The position numbers and the translations under genes were made by a program. Below the pieces are notes generated by a model. That model was given only the letters and a program-made list of their open reading frames with translations. It was not told the origin of the DNA and made no database searches. From positions 63,623 to 127,622 of the forward strand of contig NW_019091513.1 of the NCBI RefSeq assembly GCF_001949145.1: a stretch of DNA of 64,000 nucleotides. Direction: 5' to 3'. Numbering within the stretch: the stretch's first letter is position 1; the number at the start of each line of letters is the position of its first letter. Positions 1 to 12,400 of this stretch are shown here, one piece after another. This stretch comes from Acanthaster planci (Eukaryota > Echinodermata > Asteroidea > Valvatida > Acanthasteridae).

Positions 1-2321
1 GGCAGAAATAGGCTAGAGAGGCTAGAGAGAGGCAGTAATATGTGTCGTAAATAGTACAACATAATTTTATTGTCATATCGATAGCATTTGATAACTCAAA
101 TCATTTCGCAGCTAACATATAGGTATAAATCCATTTGGACGTAAAACAGTGTGTGTGCCCTACGCGTACGATACCCTGACTTCATAAGCATGCACTGTGC
201 ATGTGAATGAAAAAAATAGTTGTGCACCCAGCTGACGAGAAACTCAAACTTTGGGCCAGGAGCTAAGTAAAGCCGCGTTTAATGCATGTACATGCAAATG
301 TACATAGCTATAGCCAACGCTGGAGAAATTGGAATTCATCTCACGGCCCAAAGCATCAGTAAAGCCTTTTAGTTCTTTTGTACAATATAGACAATAATGG
401 AGGGAGGGACGTAGTTTAAGTCGGAGAAACGACTTCAAAGGTGCAGATCAAATGCATGGACTTGGACGCTTTGCGCCCTCGCCCATTCGAATAGAGAATC
501 TAGACTTCTCGACGTTTCTACCACGGTGGCGGGCGATAAACCTCGTGCTGCGGCACGAAATTTAGTGGAAACACGCTCGCTTCAAATATGAACAATATAA
601 CCTCAAATAAAATTCCATGAACACAGAAAACACACCAACAGGAAAGAGATTAAGTTCTGCGAATTAACTTGCATAAATCCTCTTGCAACATGGACGTTTT
701 TCGACGCGCGGCTGTAGAGCTGCGTGTGTGTACGCCGGTGTAGTGTTACTATGCTATTTTTATCCATTACATGTATAATAAATCTCAGTTATAAATGAAA
801 ACTGACCTATAAACCAAGTTTAAAAATTTAGAATGTGTGCTTTGTAAGCCATTATCTCATTTAGGATTGCGTCCAGCTTAGCCCTTAAAGGTGAAGACGT
901 TTAGCGATACCTGACCTCAGAGTCGGTCCGCAAACAAATGTCTGCGGATACCGTGACCGGTCATGGGAATTTTTTTTTTTTGCCGTTCTTCAGAGGAAAC
1001 TAAGCCTTTTCGCTTCGTAGAAGTCTCCCCTCTTAACCTGTCGAATTTGATTGCTCTTTGGGGAAAAAATCACCAAGAGCCAGATGATAGCCTTTATTGA
1101 AGTCCGTTCTTTAGCCGGTTGAAGCACTACGACATACAGTAGGGCCTACATGCGGGCGGTCCTAATACATTATGGTCTTACTGTCATGCCTAACAGCCAC
1201 ACAAACATTTCCCTTTCGAAAATTTGACATAATTATCGGAAGAACTGAATGTTCGCTGAATGTTAATAAATAATTACAGAAGCTAGAAGAAACATCGTCT
1301 CCCCCCCCTCCCGCGATCCAAAGTCTGGCCGCGACGGCTACATTCATGAACACTTCTCATTTTTAACCAATGTTATAAATTCGGGCGGGAAACCAATTCA
1401 AGACACCCGGGCTGCATAGAGCAAAACCGCTTGGGTTGACCAAAAGACAATAGTCAGAAGGTCATTTTGAAAGTGTATAAATTTAGAAAAATCGGAATTA
1501 AAAAAGTGTACCTTGGTCTTGAAATGTAATTTCTCTTTCAATTTGTTAAAATAATTTTTTTCAAATAATAATTTTTTCGGTAAATTAAAAACATTGTTTT
1601 TACGGAAAGCTCCATCTGGATACCGTCTGACAATTATGCGTCGTCGTCGGCCATATTTGAAGCTGGAAAAGACGGCCGAGCTATTGAGCTACTTGCCGTA
1701 TTAAGCGACGGCGATGAACGATATTTATCTGTCCTGTCATTTTGCTGCCGTGTTTTTTAAATGAAAATTAAAGTATCAACAGTATTTTGAAAAACCACTG
1801 CTTTGTACACAAATAAAAAGGTGCCAGGTAAGATGAGAAACTGGAACTTTTGGAAGAACATAGGCCTACACCCATGCTTCGGCTAACAACATTTTAGTAT
1901 ACCCTGCATAGGCCTAGTCCCCGAACGTGGCGCAAATACTTAACAGTTGTAGGCCTGCTGTAATCTTCATAGAATCATAGTGCATGCCGTTGAACCTTTG
2001 CCGTGTTTGTGAATAGTTACAGCAGTGTCATGAAATTTCGTCACTCCATGTCGTCCGAAAATTTGGCGAAATTCAATAACGGCGGTGTCCGGAAATTGGG
2101 CAAACATTCAGTATGGTGCGTTTGAAATCTCAGAAAGTGTCACATAAGCATTTCAGAATTTCTTTAAAATATATAAATTCGAATAAATTGTTACTAATAC
2201 TAGGCCTTTAGGCTTAGGCCTACATAGGCACATGATCATGTTGATAGAGGGCCTAGCCCTACGTGGTACATGTAGGCCTAACTTAGCCCGCATTAGTGAG
2301 TGTGGCACGGATCACTCCCGA
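1..2321. other. gene-free stretch at the left edge
   Basis: I see no exon with recognisable protein similarity and no ORF above about 65 residues on either strand. The DNA is mixed-composition with several AGGCCTA words (for example near 2220-2275). The stretch around 480-720 is somewhat richer in CpG than its surroundings, but nothing ties it to a promoter. It could hold a far-upstream non-coding first exon of RAD21; I cannot show one. Confidence 0.5.
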
Positions 2322-2990
2322 TTTATCCTTAGCCACACATCCGTATGCGCAATTTCGTGTCGGTGTACTGAACATTTTTGGCGCACCCACTTATCATCGT
2401 GGGCGCAATTTCTTTTGCACACGAACTTGATTCTTGACCTTTCCGCTTTTTAATAACCATTTATTGAATGATTTCACTCATGTTATTCAGGTATTTTCCA
2501 GTCTTTTTGCCTTTATCCATTCAATCTCTCTCAGTTGCCATCTTTAAAATAAGTTCGTTGAGCATTATGTCACTTGACCCCTCGTCTTGACGGCTGTTTA
2601 ATGTCAAGATAACTAAACTGCTGCTAAATTTTTGGAAGAGCCATTGGTATATGTAGTATCTTATCGCTCAGTCCATGTATTACATATGTCTTGACATGGA
2701 ACAGCCGTCGAGACGATGAGGGGTCAAGTGACGTAATGCTCAACGACCTTATTTTAAAGATGGCGACTGAGAGAGCGAGCCCGTTAGATTGAATGGATAA
2801 AGGCAAAAAGACTTGAAAATACCTGAATAGCGTGAGTGAAATCATTCAATAAATGGTTTTTAGAAAGCGGAAAGGTCAAGAATCATGTTCGTGTGCAAAA
2901 GAAATTGCGCCCGTGATGATAAGTGGGTGCGCCGGAATGTTCAATACGCTGACATGAAATTGCGTAGACGGATGTGTGGCTAAGGATTAA
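2322..2990. repeat. large foldback (inverted-repeat) element
   Basis: The left arm (about 2322-2610) reappears as its reverse complement in the right arm (about 2688-2990). The spacer is only about 80 bp. Matching landmarks include TCCTTAGCCACAC at the outer left end against GTGTGGCTAAGGA at the outer right end, and GACGGCTGT near 2590 against ACAGCCGTC near 2703. The arms have diverged by substitutions and small indels, so this is not a recent duplication. No ORF inside looks like a transposase, so it is probably a non-autonomous foldback DNA element. Confidence 0.85.
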
Positions 2991-3638
2991 TCTATTTTTA
3001 TAGATTCTGAAGTTAGAAATAGCATAGAAGCCCCAACCATTTGACGTTGGCATTTATGAAGCCAGTAGGTGTTGATAGAGGTATTTTTGGTGAGTCTTTA
3101 GAACCGTTTTCATCTTACTAAATGGACAGACTTGGAGCGTTAGTATGACGATTCCGTCCAAATCGTAAAAGAGGAACACTAACGCTCCACTTAGTAGAGC
3201 TAGGCCTAGGCCCAACCAACTGAACTTACAATACAAGCACGACCAGATGACAAGTGTGATAGGAAATTGTTTTTGTGGTTTTGGGACGCATTTTTAGAGT
3301 TCGTTTTGCATTTTAGTCAGAAAAAACAATTGGAAAATTGGGCCAAAATAAAATTTCATTCAAACTTTGTAGGTGGGGTGTCTGTTTGGTTGTCTCAACG
3401 TGGTCATTCATTTACAACGCTAACAGTGATTAAGCCTGGATCTCGATCACTTTTGACAAGTGAAACACCGTTGGGATCTTGGAGAAACTATAGAACGCAG
3501 GGCCACGCGCAAATATACCCCTAGAATCACTGGCTACGATTTTCAGATTAAACAAAAGCAAGTCGAAATACATGCAATGCCTGGCATGTCTGGGGATTGA
3601 GTGTAAAATATTGCCAGATGAGTGGTGTGTGGTGTGAA

Positions 3639-5311
3639 CTAGGGGTGTGCCAAATACAGTAAAATCTCGATAACTCAAAGTCGGTTAACTCAAAACTCCG
3701 CCTAACTCAAAGAATAATTAATTCCCGCCGAAAGAATAGGCTTTCATGTACAGAAACAGATCCGTAACTCGAACTGCTCACATTGCCGGATTTGTTTACT
3801 TCAAAGTTTTTGTGTAGCCGATCCAAAAGAAACCGGCCCAATATACTTCCAGAAAGTTTAAACAGAACGCGGGTCTAGTTATGAATCATTTCTGACACGC
3901 ACACTTCGTCTTTTCACACCGGAACACTTGCAAGCGCGCTACAATGATGATCAATCTAGACACGTAACCACACCGTGATCGCAAAATCCGACTTGCAGGA
4001 ATTGGCCCAATTGTTACCGTGGGCCCATTGTAGCCAGTGCGTCGGCAGGCCAACTGATGGCTCTTTGCGATGGCTGCGGCAATGCATTGGAGATCTTTGT
4101 GTATGCCGCACGCGCCACATGCACGTACGGAAGTTAAGTCTAGCCTAATGGTTTGGCTCAACTGCTTGCGCTCGCCCGTGCCATGGCTGCCCAATTAGAG
4201 CCACAAGCCACAGCATGCTCACGTGCAGTGGACCAACCACGTAATTGCAAGTCAGAGCTTTTTCATAGCCAAATCTCACTCCCAAAAAATAAACAAAAGT
4301 TTGAAAATAAAGAACGAAGAACAAAAAAAACAGACACCAATAGCATTTTTGTTTTTACGAAATTTTATTGAAGCGCAAAAAGGTGCGCCCTCATGTGATG
4401 AAAAAAAGTCGTCTAACTCATCGGGAAACCCCGTTGAGTATGCATGTGCAAGGTGCTGCGTTGCAGTGGGCGGTATCAGAAATGGGACCACCACAATGCG
4501 TTACACATGCACAACACGAAAGATTTGCCACACAAAGGTGCACAGTTTAAATGATTTGCAGTACATGTAATGTGTTATTTATCGGCCGATTGACAACAAA
4601 AATCCTCCGCAGAAATGTCTTTCTATGAACAAAAACTTGTGGCACCGAAGTATAAAATAACCACAATGTCATTTCAAAAGTCATTGTAGACGTACGGAGA
4701 TTTACGGTAACTGCGTCAGCGTATAGGTACATGTTATGATACACATCCTAATAATGACTTAACTTCAAAAGAAATCAGGACCTTCTCTTAACTCGAATTT
4801 CGGATCACTCGAATTTTTTGTCCATTCCCCAAAGATTTGAGGTATCGAGATTTTACTGTATCCAAATATTCAATTGATTAGCGAATATTATTTTCTGAAT
4901 TTGAATATTTGAATGCAAAATTTATGAAAAGGAAGGGAGAATTTTCTTTTTTCTTAAGTGAGAAAAATGGCATTAGGCCTTATGGAGGCTTATTTCAAGC
5001 AGATTCAAATGAAAAGCCACAGAATTCTTATGATTCAAAAAGTAAATTCTTTAAAAATTTATAGAGGAATAGAAATTTTCAACAGGACAAGAAGTATTGT
5101 TTTGTCTTAAATCTTGTTCAGTCGTGGATGGAGATATTCCTAGATGTGAGAAGCTATTGTAGTTATAATGTACAATTGTGTGCATTATTGCAACTGACAT
5201 TATTTAATCATCAATCATCTGCCCGTTTTTTAAGACTGAATGTTCGGATATTCGATTGAATTAAAGGTCAAGTATTCGAATAGTGAATTATTTGAGTTGA
5301 CTCAGCCCTAG
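3639..5311. mobile_element. hAT-like MITE split by a pogo-like insertion
   Basis: The left terminus CTAGGGGTGTGCCAAATA at 3639 is continued at 4859 by TATCCAAATATTC. The element closes at 5311 with the inverted terminus CAGCCCTAG. Inner subterminal DNA is rich in ATTCGAATA-type words, seen both near 4865-4920 and near 5240-5290. The host element is therefore about 470 bp, interrupted by the element at 3657-4858. The hAT assignment rests only on terminus style and is inference. Confidence 0.55.
3657..4858. mobile_element. pogo/Tigger-like element, non-autonomous
   Basis: Terminal inverted repeats of about 24 bp begin CAGTAAAATCTCGATAACTC on the left and end ATCGAGATTTTACTG on the right. Each is flanked by TA (3655-3656 and 4859-4860), the target-site duplication of Tc1/mariner/pogo elements. 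The CAGTANAATCTCGATAACTC terminus is typical of pogo/Tigger families. The interior repeats AACTCGAA/AACTCAAA words near both ends. The largest internal ORFs (up to 115 codons) do not resemble a DDE transposase or a CENP-B-type DNA-binding domain, so the copy cannot move by itself. Confidence 0.75.
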
Positions 5312-6219
5312 CACACACAATTCGCTCATCCACTCCCTGCTGCACTGCACAACCATTACTCCCCACTGTCATGAAATTACTGGACGGCTGTTTTTTTCCA
5401 ACGTATTCATAGCGTTCACACATACACAAGGCTACACTACGGGTGATACACGTTGCTGATACAACAGCAGTTGGAATCACCGTGGTTATCACTGTTTGAT
5501 TCCCAGATCAAACAGATCCTGACTGTGTTTATTACCTGTCAAACGATTGAGAATTAATTGCTTTAGATAACAAATGGCTGTGTTGAGACCACCAAATGGA
5601 AACCAAAATTTCACTGACAGGAACAAACTGAAAATCACCTGTATTGGTAGATCAATGACCGGATGGGGTGAGTGAGCCGTATAAGAAAATAGGACTCGTA
5701 ATAAGTGTTTTCACGAAGTCATCACTTTTTGGGGGGGCCATCCTTGGGCACAAGGAAGCGATACATTCAGTGACGTCACAATTCAACATAAGCATGACTG
5801 CAATTTGACAGTACATATTTTGGGCTTTGGACCAAGTGGGCGCATGATGAAAATACTTCTTAGTTTTGTCCATACCAGATCCAAGTACATGTAAATCCAC
5901 TTTATATTTATTGTTTGAGGGCCACTCCAAAGCCTACAATTCAAAAGCAGTGGCACTCTTAGGGTACCTCTTTAACAAGAGGTGCTGCTGAAGGCTTTTT
6001 AGCGAGCAGGTTATTCACACATGTGGCAGTGAGTGAAGAAGTACTTCACACAAATTGAGTCTCAATTTGTTTGAGTCTGACTCATCAAGCTTTCACTGTA
6101 GTTCCTCAGCACTGTCCTATATGTGTATAGGAAGTACAGTGCATGCAACAGAATTACCTGCTTTAAATATTCAGTCATCAGATTCCAAGAAGACCCCCAT
6201 ATCTATTTTTTTCCCCCAG
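5312..6219. other. stretch upstream of RAD21 with no recognised gene
   Basis: No coding exon is recognised. The right end (6205-6219) is a good splice acceptor: a pyrimidine run ending CCCCCAG just before 6220. The RAD21 5' untranslated region therefore probably continues from a non-coding first exon further upstream. I cannot locate that exon or its promoter. Confidence 0.45.
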
Positions 6220-6406
6220 ATATAAACATAGAAATACTCTCTGGCTACCTCTACACTGCACAATGTTTTACGCACACTTTGTGCTGAGCAAGAAAGGCCC
6301 ACTTGCCAGGATATGGCTGGCTGCACACTGGGACAAGAAGTTGACCAAGGCACATGTATTTGAAACCAATGTGCCTTCGTGCGTGGACAGCATCATTCAC
6401 CCAAAG
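6220..6406 (+). other. RAD21: RAD21 first coding exon with 5' UTR
   Basis: A strong acceptor (pyrimidine tract and CCCCCAG ending at 6219) precedes 43 nt of leader and the ATG at 6263. A GTAAGT donor follows at 6407. The exon gives residues 1-48, the amphipathic N-terminal part that contacts the SMC3 neck. The acceptor means at least one upstream non-coding exon should exist. Confidence 0.75.
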
Positions 6407-9400
6407 GTAAGTACATGAAGTAACTTGAAGAAAGAGTTTCCTTTCACAAGTTACCAGACGACCATCTCAGATTTTTGTTGAAAGAGAAAATTCGATGCTT
6501 CAGGCAACAAATTATGCTATCCAGCACCAAGTGATCTTGACTTTTTGTCTAGGGTGGCATTGGTAATAGCGTACACCAGCAGTGTCACATGACCAGTGCC
6601 CGTATCTCAAAGATGCAAAAGTCAGCGAGTGAGCATGAATTCTTACCACTGTACCTAAAAAAGTTTCTTTGGCAGAATGTGCCCCAAATGTGTACATGTC
6701 CAGAGAACCCTATAATTTTTAAGAACAATAGTATTTCTACCTGTCTAGTTTGTGTTGTGTTTGGTATGTTTTCTTTGACCACTGCATCATACAGTGTGTC
6801 GTTTCCCACATTAGATCCTGTTGTACATGTGTGTTAAATGCAGGTAAAGATGGCACTGAGGACATCAGGCCATTTGCTGTTAGGGGTGGTGCGTATACAT
6901 AGTCGCAAAGCCAAGTACCTGCTAGCTGACTGCAATGAGGCTTTTGTTAAGATCAAGATGGCATTCAGACCTGGAGTAGTTGATCTTCCAGAGGAGAATC
7001 GGGAGGCAGCATTCACTGCGATCACATTGCCAGAAGTCTTCCATGACTTTGATACATCAGTTCCTGACCTCAAGTAATAATTTTTGCTAAATTCATGTCT
7101 ACTGTTCCGTTTTTTTTTTCTATTTTCACCAAATTGCAGAAATTCTTAAAATGTAACCAGTTAACCACATTAAACTTCGTAGACAGCTTGGAAGGAACAA
7201 TTTAGAAACAACTCAAATGCTGCAATAATAAATCTTTTTAGAACCTACTGACACCTGTATCATTAGGTAGTCATTCCATTGAGATCCTTCAAACACGTCT
7301 GTGCATTTTGCCAGTCAGGGAAGGACTGCATTGCACATCTAATAACCTTCTGATGTACTCAGAAACACTAGTCCATGTCATGTGCATAAACTGTAATCAC
7401 AGCAAGAAACATGGCTTAATGTTCAAGTGTTGTTGAAGTACATGTACGTGTGAGAACATGAAGAATGTGGTTCTGCATGGTTTTGAGTGATTTGGAATAA
7501 ACAAATCTGACATAAAAGCTAAATGCGTAGCAACTCTAAACCTGAACTGCCTCAATCTTCCAATTTTAAACTGAGTTTTCACTCATCCTGGAAGTATTCA
7601 GGCTTATTCATGTGCTACTGGACACGGTCATTTAACGTGTGCTTAATCTCACAAATTCAAATTGCAGTTTAATTGATAGGCATCAAAATCAAACAGCAAG
7701 ATTTAAGTCCTGCAATGTTTGTAGCAATTAGGGTTGAAACAAATAAGTGGGGGAAAATAAACTTTTGATTTGTTTGAATTTTATTGATATGAATCATTTT
7801 CATTGGAAACTGAGTACTCGTGAGTTAGACTCAATTGCTCATACAATCCAGACTCAAATATTAGAAGTGGCATTTTGTGATCACCTTCTCATTACAGCGA
7901 TGCAGAAGTACAGAAGCAGTTTACTCTGAACCAGAGCCGAGTTGAAGAGATTACAATGAAGGAAGACTTGGGATCCATTACTCTGGCACAAGATGATGGC
8001 TTTGGTTAGTATACGTGGGCATTCTTTGCACGTTTCTGCTCATCTTTTCAATGAGGGGAAATTACCAAATCTTTACTTTCCCCGCTTCCATTTGACGTTG
8101 ATGCATGCAGTTGGGGCAAAAAGTTTACATACACCTGGTAGAACAAAAACAGTTTTCCTCCAATTTCACAACTTCACCCATTCCTACCAGCCTTTCTTTT
8201 CATGAGGACAGACAAGATGAGTCTCCACTTAATATGCATGGCATATGCGTCAAATAAAATCACCCAGAGTCATACATATAATTCATATTTCTCTTTACAA
8301 AATAAAATTTTACATACTTGAACCCTAATACTTAGTGCCACTTTCAGTTTTTTTTTAACATCTAATAGTCGCAGGGGACCACATTTCTGAAGTGTTTTTG
8401 AACGACAAAATGATTTTTCAGAAATATTAATATTTTGAACCGTAATAAATGTCTGAGTATTATCAAGTTGAAGTATACGCTGTGAACACTAAGATGAGAT
8501 ACTGTTTGCCTAACCTCATAAAGAAAAAATTGGAAAAATAATTTCAAGCTGCTAAGAATTGAGGAAAATGTTTTCTACCAGGTGTATGTAAACTTTTTCC
8601 CCCAACTGTAGATCTTCATTTGCAGTAAACTTAGAGCAGTCTTGAGCCTTATTTTTCTTTCAGTCTTAAATTTCCAAAAGTGCCCAAGTCCCGTAACAGG
8701 CCTTTTTGATCTTGATTTAGTTCCGAGACACCCTGTGTAGCATGTGTAAATTGGCCCTCAATATAGTACAAGTGGTAATTTCATCTTCAGTCAGTGGAGG
8801 TTGTGCTGTTTCTAGTCACCTCAGGTACTGTGGTTGATTTCTCACAAATTTCACGTGGCAAGTAAGGCTTTAAGTTACAAATCAAATAATGCACTACTTT
8901 GCAATCCCTTTTTTTACTGGTAGTAACCTTCAATATTTGACTGTAACTTACAGCAAAATGTTACATTTCAGTGATGGAAACCACACAGCCTATGGAATCT
9001 AACTGTTATTTTATATGGTTGCTGTATAAATGTTCTGATTAATAATTGTGTGGTCGTTTTTGAAATCAGGAGATCTTGGATTTGATGAGCGTGAAATAAT
9101 GCGGGATGCCCAACAACAAGAAGAGTCCATGTACAAGACCAGCCGTGACGAATCCCACCTGCTTAGTGATGTGAGCAAAAGGAAAGATGCAACATTGGAT
9201 ACTTCATTGGAGAAACCCATGGATCTTGGTTTGGATGAACCCATGAAAGATGATGGCTTTGGTGGGGAAATGGTCATGGGAGAAGGATTGCTAGGTCAGT
9301 TCATTGTTTCAGAACCTTTCATTCAGGAGTGTCTCACAGTTTGGATTTGTTGGCATGTTCTATTTGGAAGGCCTTGTTGTCATCCCAGAATGGGTGCCTT

Positions 9401-12400
9401 TCCTATCAAAATGCTGCCTCGTAGCAGTCCATGCACACAGTGCGCAAATGCTAGTGTTCCATTGGGAACAGTCTTAAGGGAATGCAAACATTTCCGACTT
9501 TCGAGACGCTCCCTAAAAAAAGAAATGAAAGCTTTCAACACCAACAGGTATTTCTCTGTGCATTTTTGCTGTGCTATGTGCATTAAGTACGTGATTTGTG
9601 TTGAAAGTTAGCTGTTTAGCCCAGAAATTGCCAAACATTTCATAGGAATTTTTTTTATTTTAATTTGGGGGGGGGGTTATTGCTGAAACACCATAAGAAT
9701 GGTTGTTTAGCCTGGATAGTGACAGGTCAATTTTGTGATGGATAGCTGAGCATTTCTTTATGATATACTTGCCTAGCTCTTTCAGACAGTGGAGCAATTT
9801 CTCTCCGTTCGTTCGTTTGTTGGAATTTGAAGTTCAAATTGAGCATTCCTCATTACATATTGTAATTGAAAGGTGGCAACTTTATGGAAACTGGTGGAGG
9901 ATTGTTTGATGAGCAGCCTGAGATACCAGCTGGGGAGGTGTCCATGGGACCTGAAGTTGCTCCAACAGAGAAACAACCAACACAGCAGATACAGAGGGAT
10001 AAAGGTGAGTGTGTATGTATGTTACAAGAATTCTCACTTTTATAGTTGATAATCCCATTCCCTTAACAGAACTGATTTCCAGGTCTTTTCACTCTGCCAC
10101 TTTTAGCTACTCAAATAGTACTTTTTGTTGCCAATGACTAACCATTTTGCCAAAGTCAGGGGTGAGATTTCTCAGCTTTTTAGCTGATTTCAGCTTTTTC
10201 TGCTTTGGATTTTGTTTTTTTTTTTCCTCACTGGCTGTGTACAAAAGTATAGGAGATCTGTTGTCATAGAGTAAATGAAGGTGTACAAAACATGTAAAGG
10301 GAATAAGTTTTGCTCCAGATATGTATTTCACAAGTGAAATTTATTTTCTGCCCTGTTTATTACAATAACCATTGTGACTACCTAAGATTTCAACGCCCGG
10401 CTAATACTACAGCAATTTCACTAAGTCTAATTTTCATTAACATAAAAATGTACCAAACTCCACATTTGCAAGACAGTGTCAAGTATTGGTGAAGAAATTT
10501 TGCTCATATATTTACATACAATGTTTATCTTTAAAGTAGGATAGCAGTCGAACACGATTAACAGGAGCACATTTGAGACGAGATCGCACTTACTATGAGC
10601 ATATGTCTTTGGTCCTGTTCAAAATGTAGACATTCCTATGAGAAAACGTACTTAATACGAGCTGTGCTAAGACAAGAACACGGACATGACGAGCACTTTT
10701 GCCTAACCCGCAGTGTCAAAACTATTGTCCGTGGCATTTTTATAGTGAGTACAGTTGTACAAACACCTCTTCAAAAGCTTAAATCCCAGTAAATCCTGAT
10801 GGAGCGTGCCAGTAGTTCTCCAGTAATGCTCATCCCCTCTGCAATTTGCACTGTAGTTTTACCACTGATGACTTGGCGACTCTTTTCCTTGTGCCGCTAG
10901 AGGGGGCTCTATTCAAGATGACAATGGGTGTTGCAATCACAGTGGGTCTGGTCCGAAAGAATTGGTTTTTTTTAATTTAAACCGAACAATGGGTGAACCC
11001 AACTCGAAAATCATAAATGGTACGGAAGTTTGATGCCAAGGAGAACAAGTGCACAAACAGTCCTCATCAAAGACCCCACACGGTTAATGGAAAGAAAATC
11101 TTAATAGGTTTTTGAAATTACACCCTAATGTTCCCTTCCTTGAGTTAACCGATGTCTTACATTCCCCTTTCAAAATAAACTGTCACAACTCTGTTGCACA
11201 ATAAAAATGAAGGTTACTTTTCCATAAATTAAAAGAACATTTCTACAAAATAGATCTCCTCCCGCCAATTAAAAACGAATTAAAAACAAGTCCAATCCCT
11301 ATACACACTCCAGCCTATTGTCACTTAACACATCCCCCCCAGATGTCTGAAAAGAATTCCTGAGATACCAGTATAACAATGACCAACACAAAGGCAGGAG
11401 GGTTCTCTGCCCCATAGTTTGCTTCATATGGGATGATGGGGTTGGATGCAAAGTGCAAAACTGTACTTCAGAGGAATTTTAATCATGCACCATCCATCAA
11501 ACTCACAAATGCACTGCTTATCCAGGCATCCATGTCTTGTCTGACTTTACTGGACCCACATTCTTTAGGCATTCCTCTCTCCTGTAAAGAACTATGAAGC
11601 CTTTGTATGCGTATCTCCCTTGTTGGTAGTCTTTGTTGATTTACTTTAAGGGATTGGATTGCGTAATCTCCATGAAAGGGAAAGAAAATAGGGCATTTTT
11701 TTTGTCCTTTGCCATGGTCGTCTGTGTAGGCTCTCCCTTCAGAGATGAATTTAACCATCCTGGTGATAGAATAGTGCATTCCAGAACAGGATGGATGTCA
11801 TTTGTATAACTTACATGTCTCTTAATACATTTAAGGGTGTTATTACAGGAAAGAAATTCAAATTCACAAGAAACAACGAGCCATGGCGGCTTTGCCGTTC
11901 TAGTTTGTGACTTTTTGGGGGGAAACGCCCTGTAGAATAAGTAATGCACCTATCAATTGTTTCCCTCACCCTGCCCCTCCCACATTGCCCAAGGTCTTCT
12001 GTCTGGTGTTGGTCCTTTTTTATCTAGGATGCACAAGATGGGTTTGAAGTAACTAGTTGGTCCAGGAGATGATGGAGAACTCAGGGAAGCATCAGAACTC
12101 TAATCCCTACCTAGGACATGGGGGATGCCTGACCCATGCTGGGGACTGTCGCAAATTCTGCACCAGGGATGGGGTTTTCATCACTTCAAACGTGACAGTC
12201 GCTATATCTTGGGCTTGGCAATTGTGGTGGGGAACAATTGATAGATGCATAAGTTGATGATATGTCCCTTGACAGTATTTGACTGTAGTTGTTTGGTAGA
12301 GATTTCTTATCTTTGGCTCTTTATTTTTGTTAGATGCAGCTGAGACTGAAACTCCACAAGCTGAGATGGTTGAGGCACAAGCCCCCGCAGACCAAACTAC

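Noticed and set aside
9048-9611. 187-codon ORF
   Set aside because: Its first part is RAD21 exon 4 in frame, and the rest is read-through into intron 4 after the GTCAGT donor at 9295.
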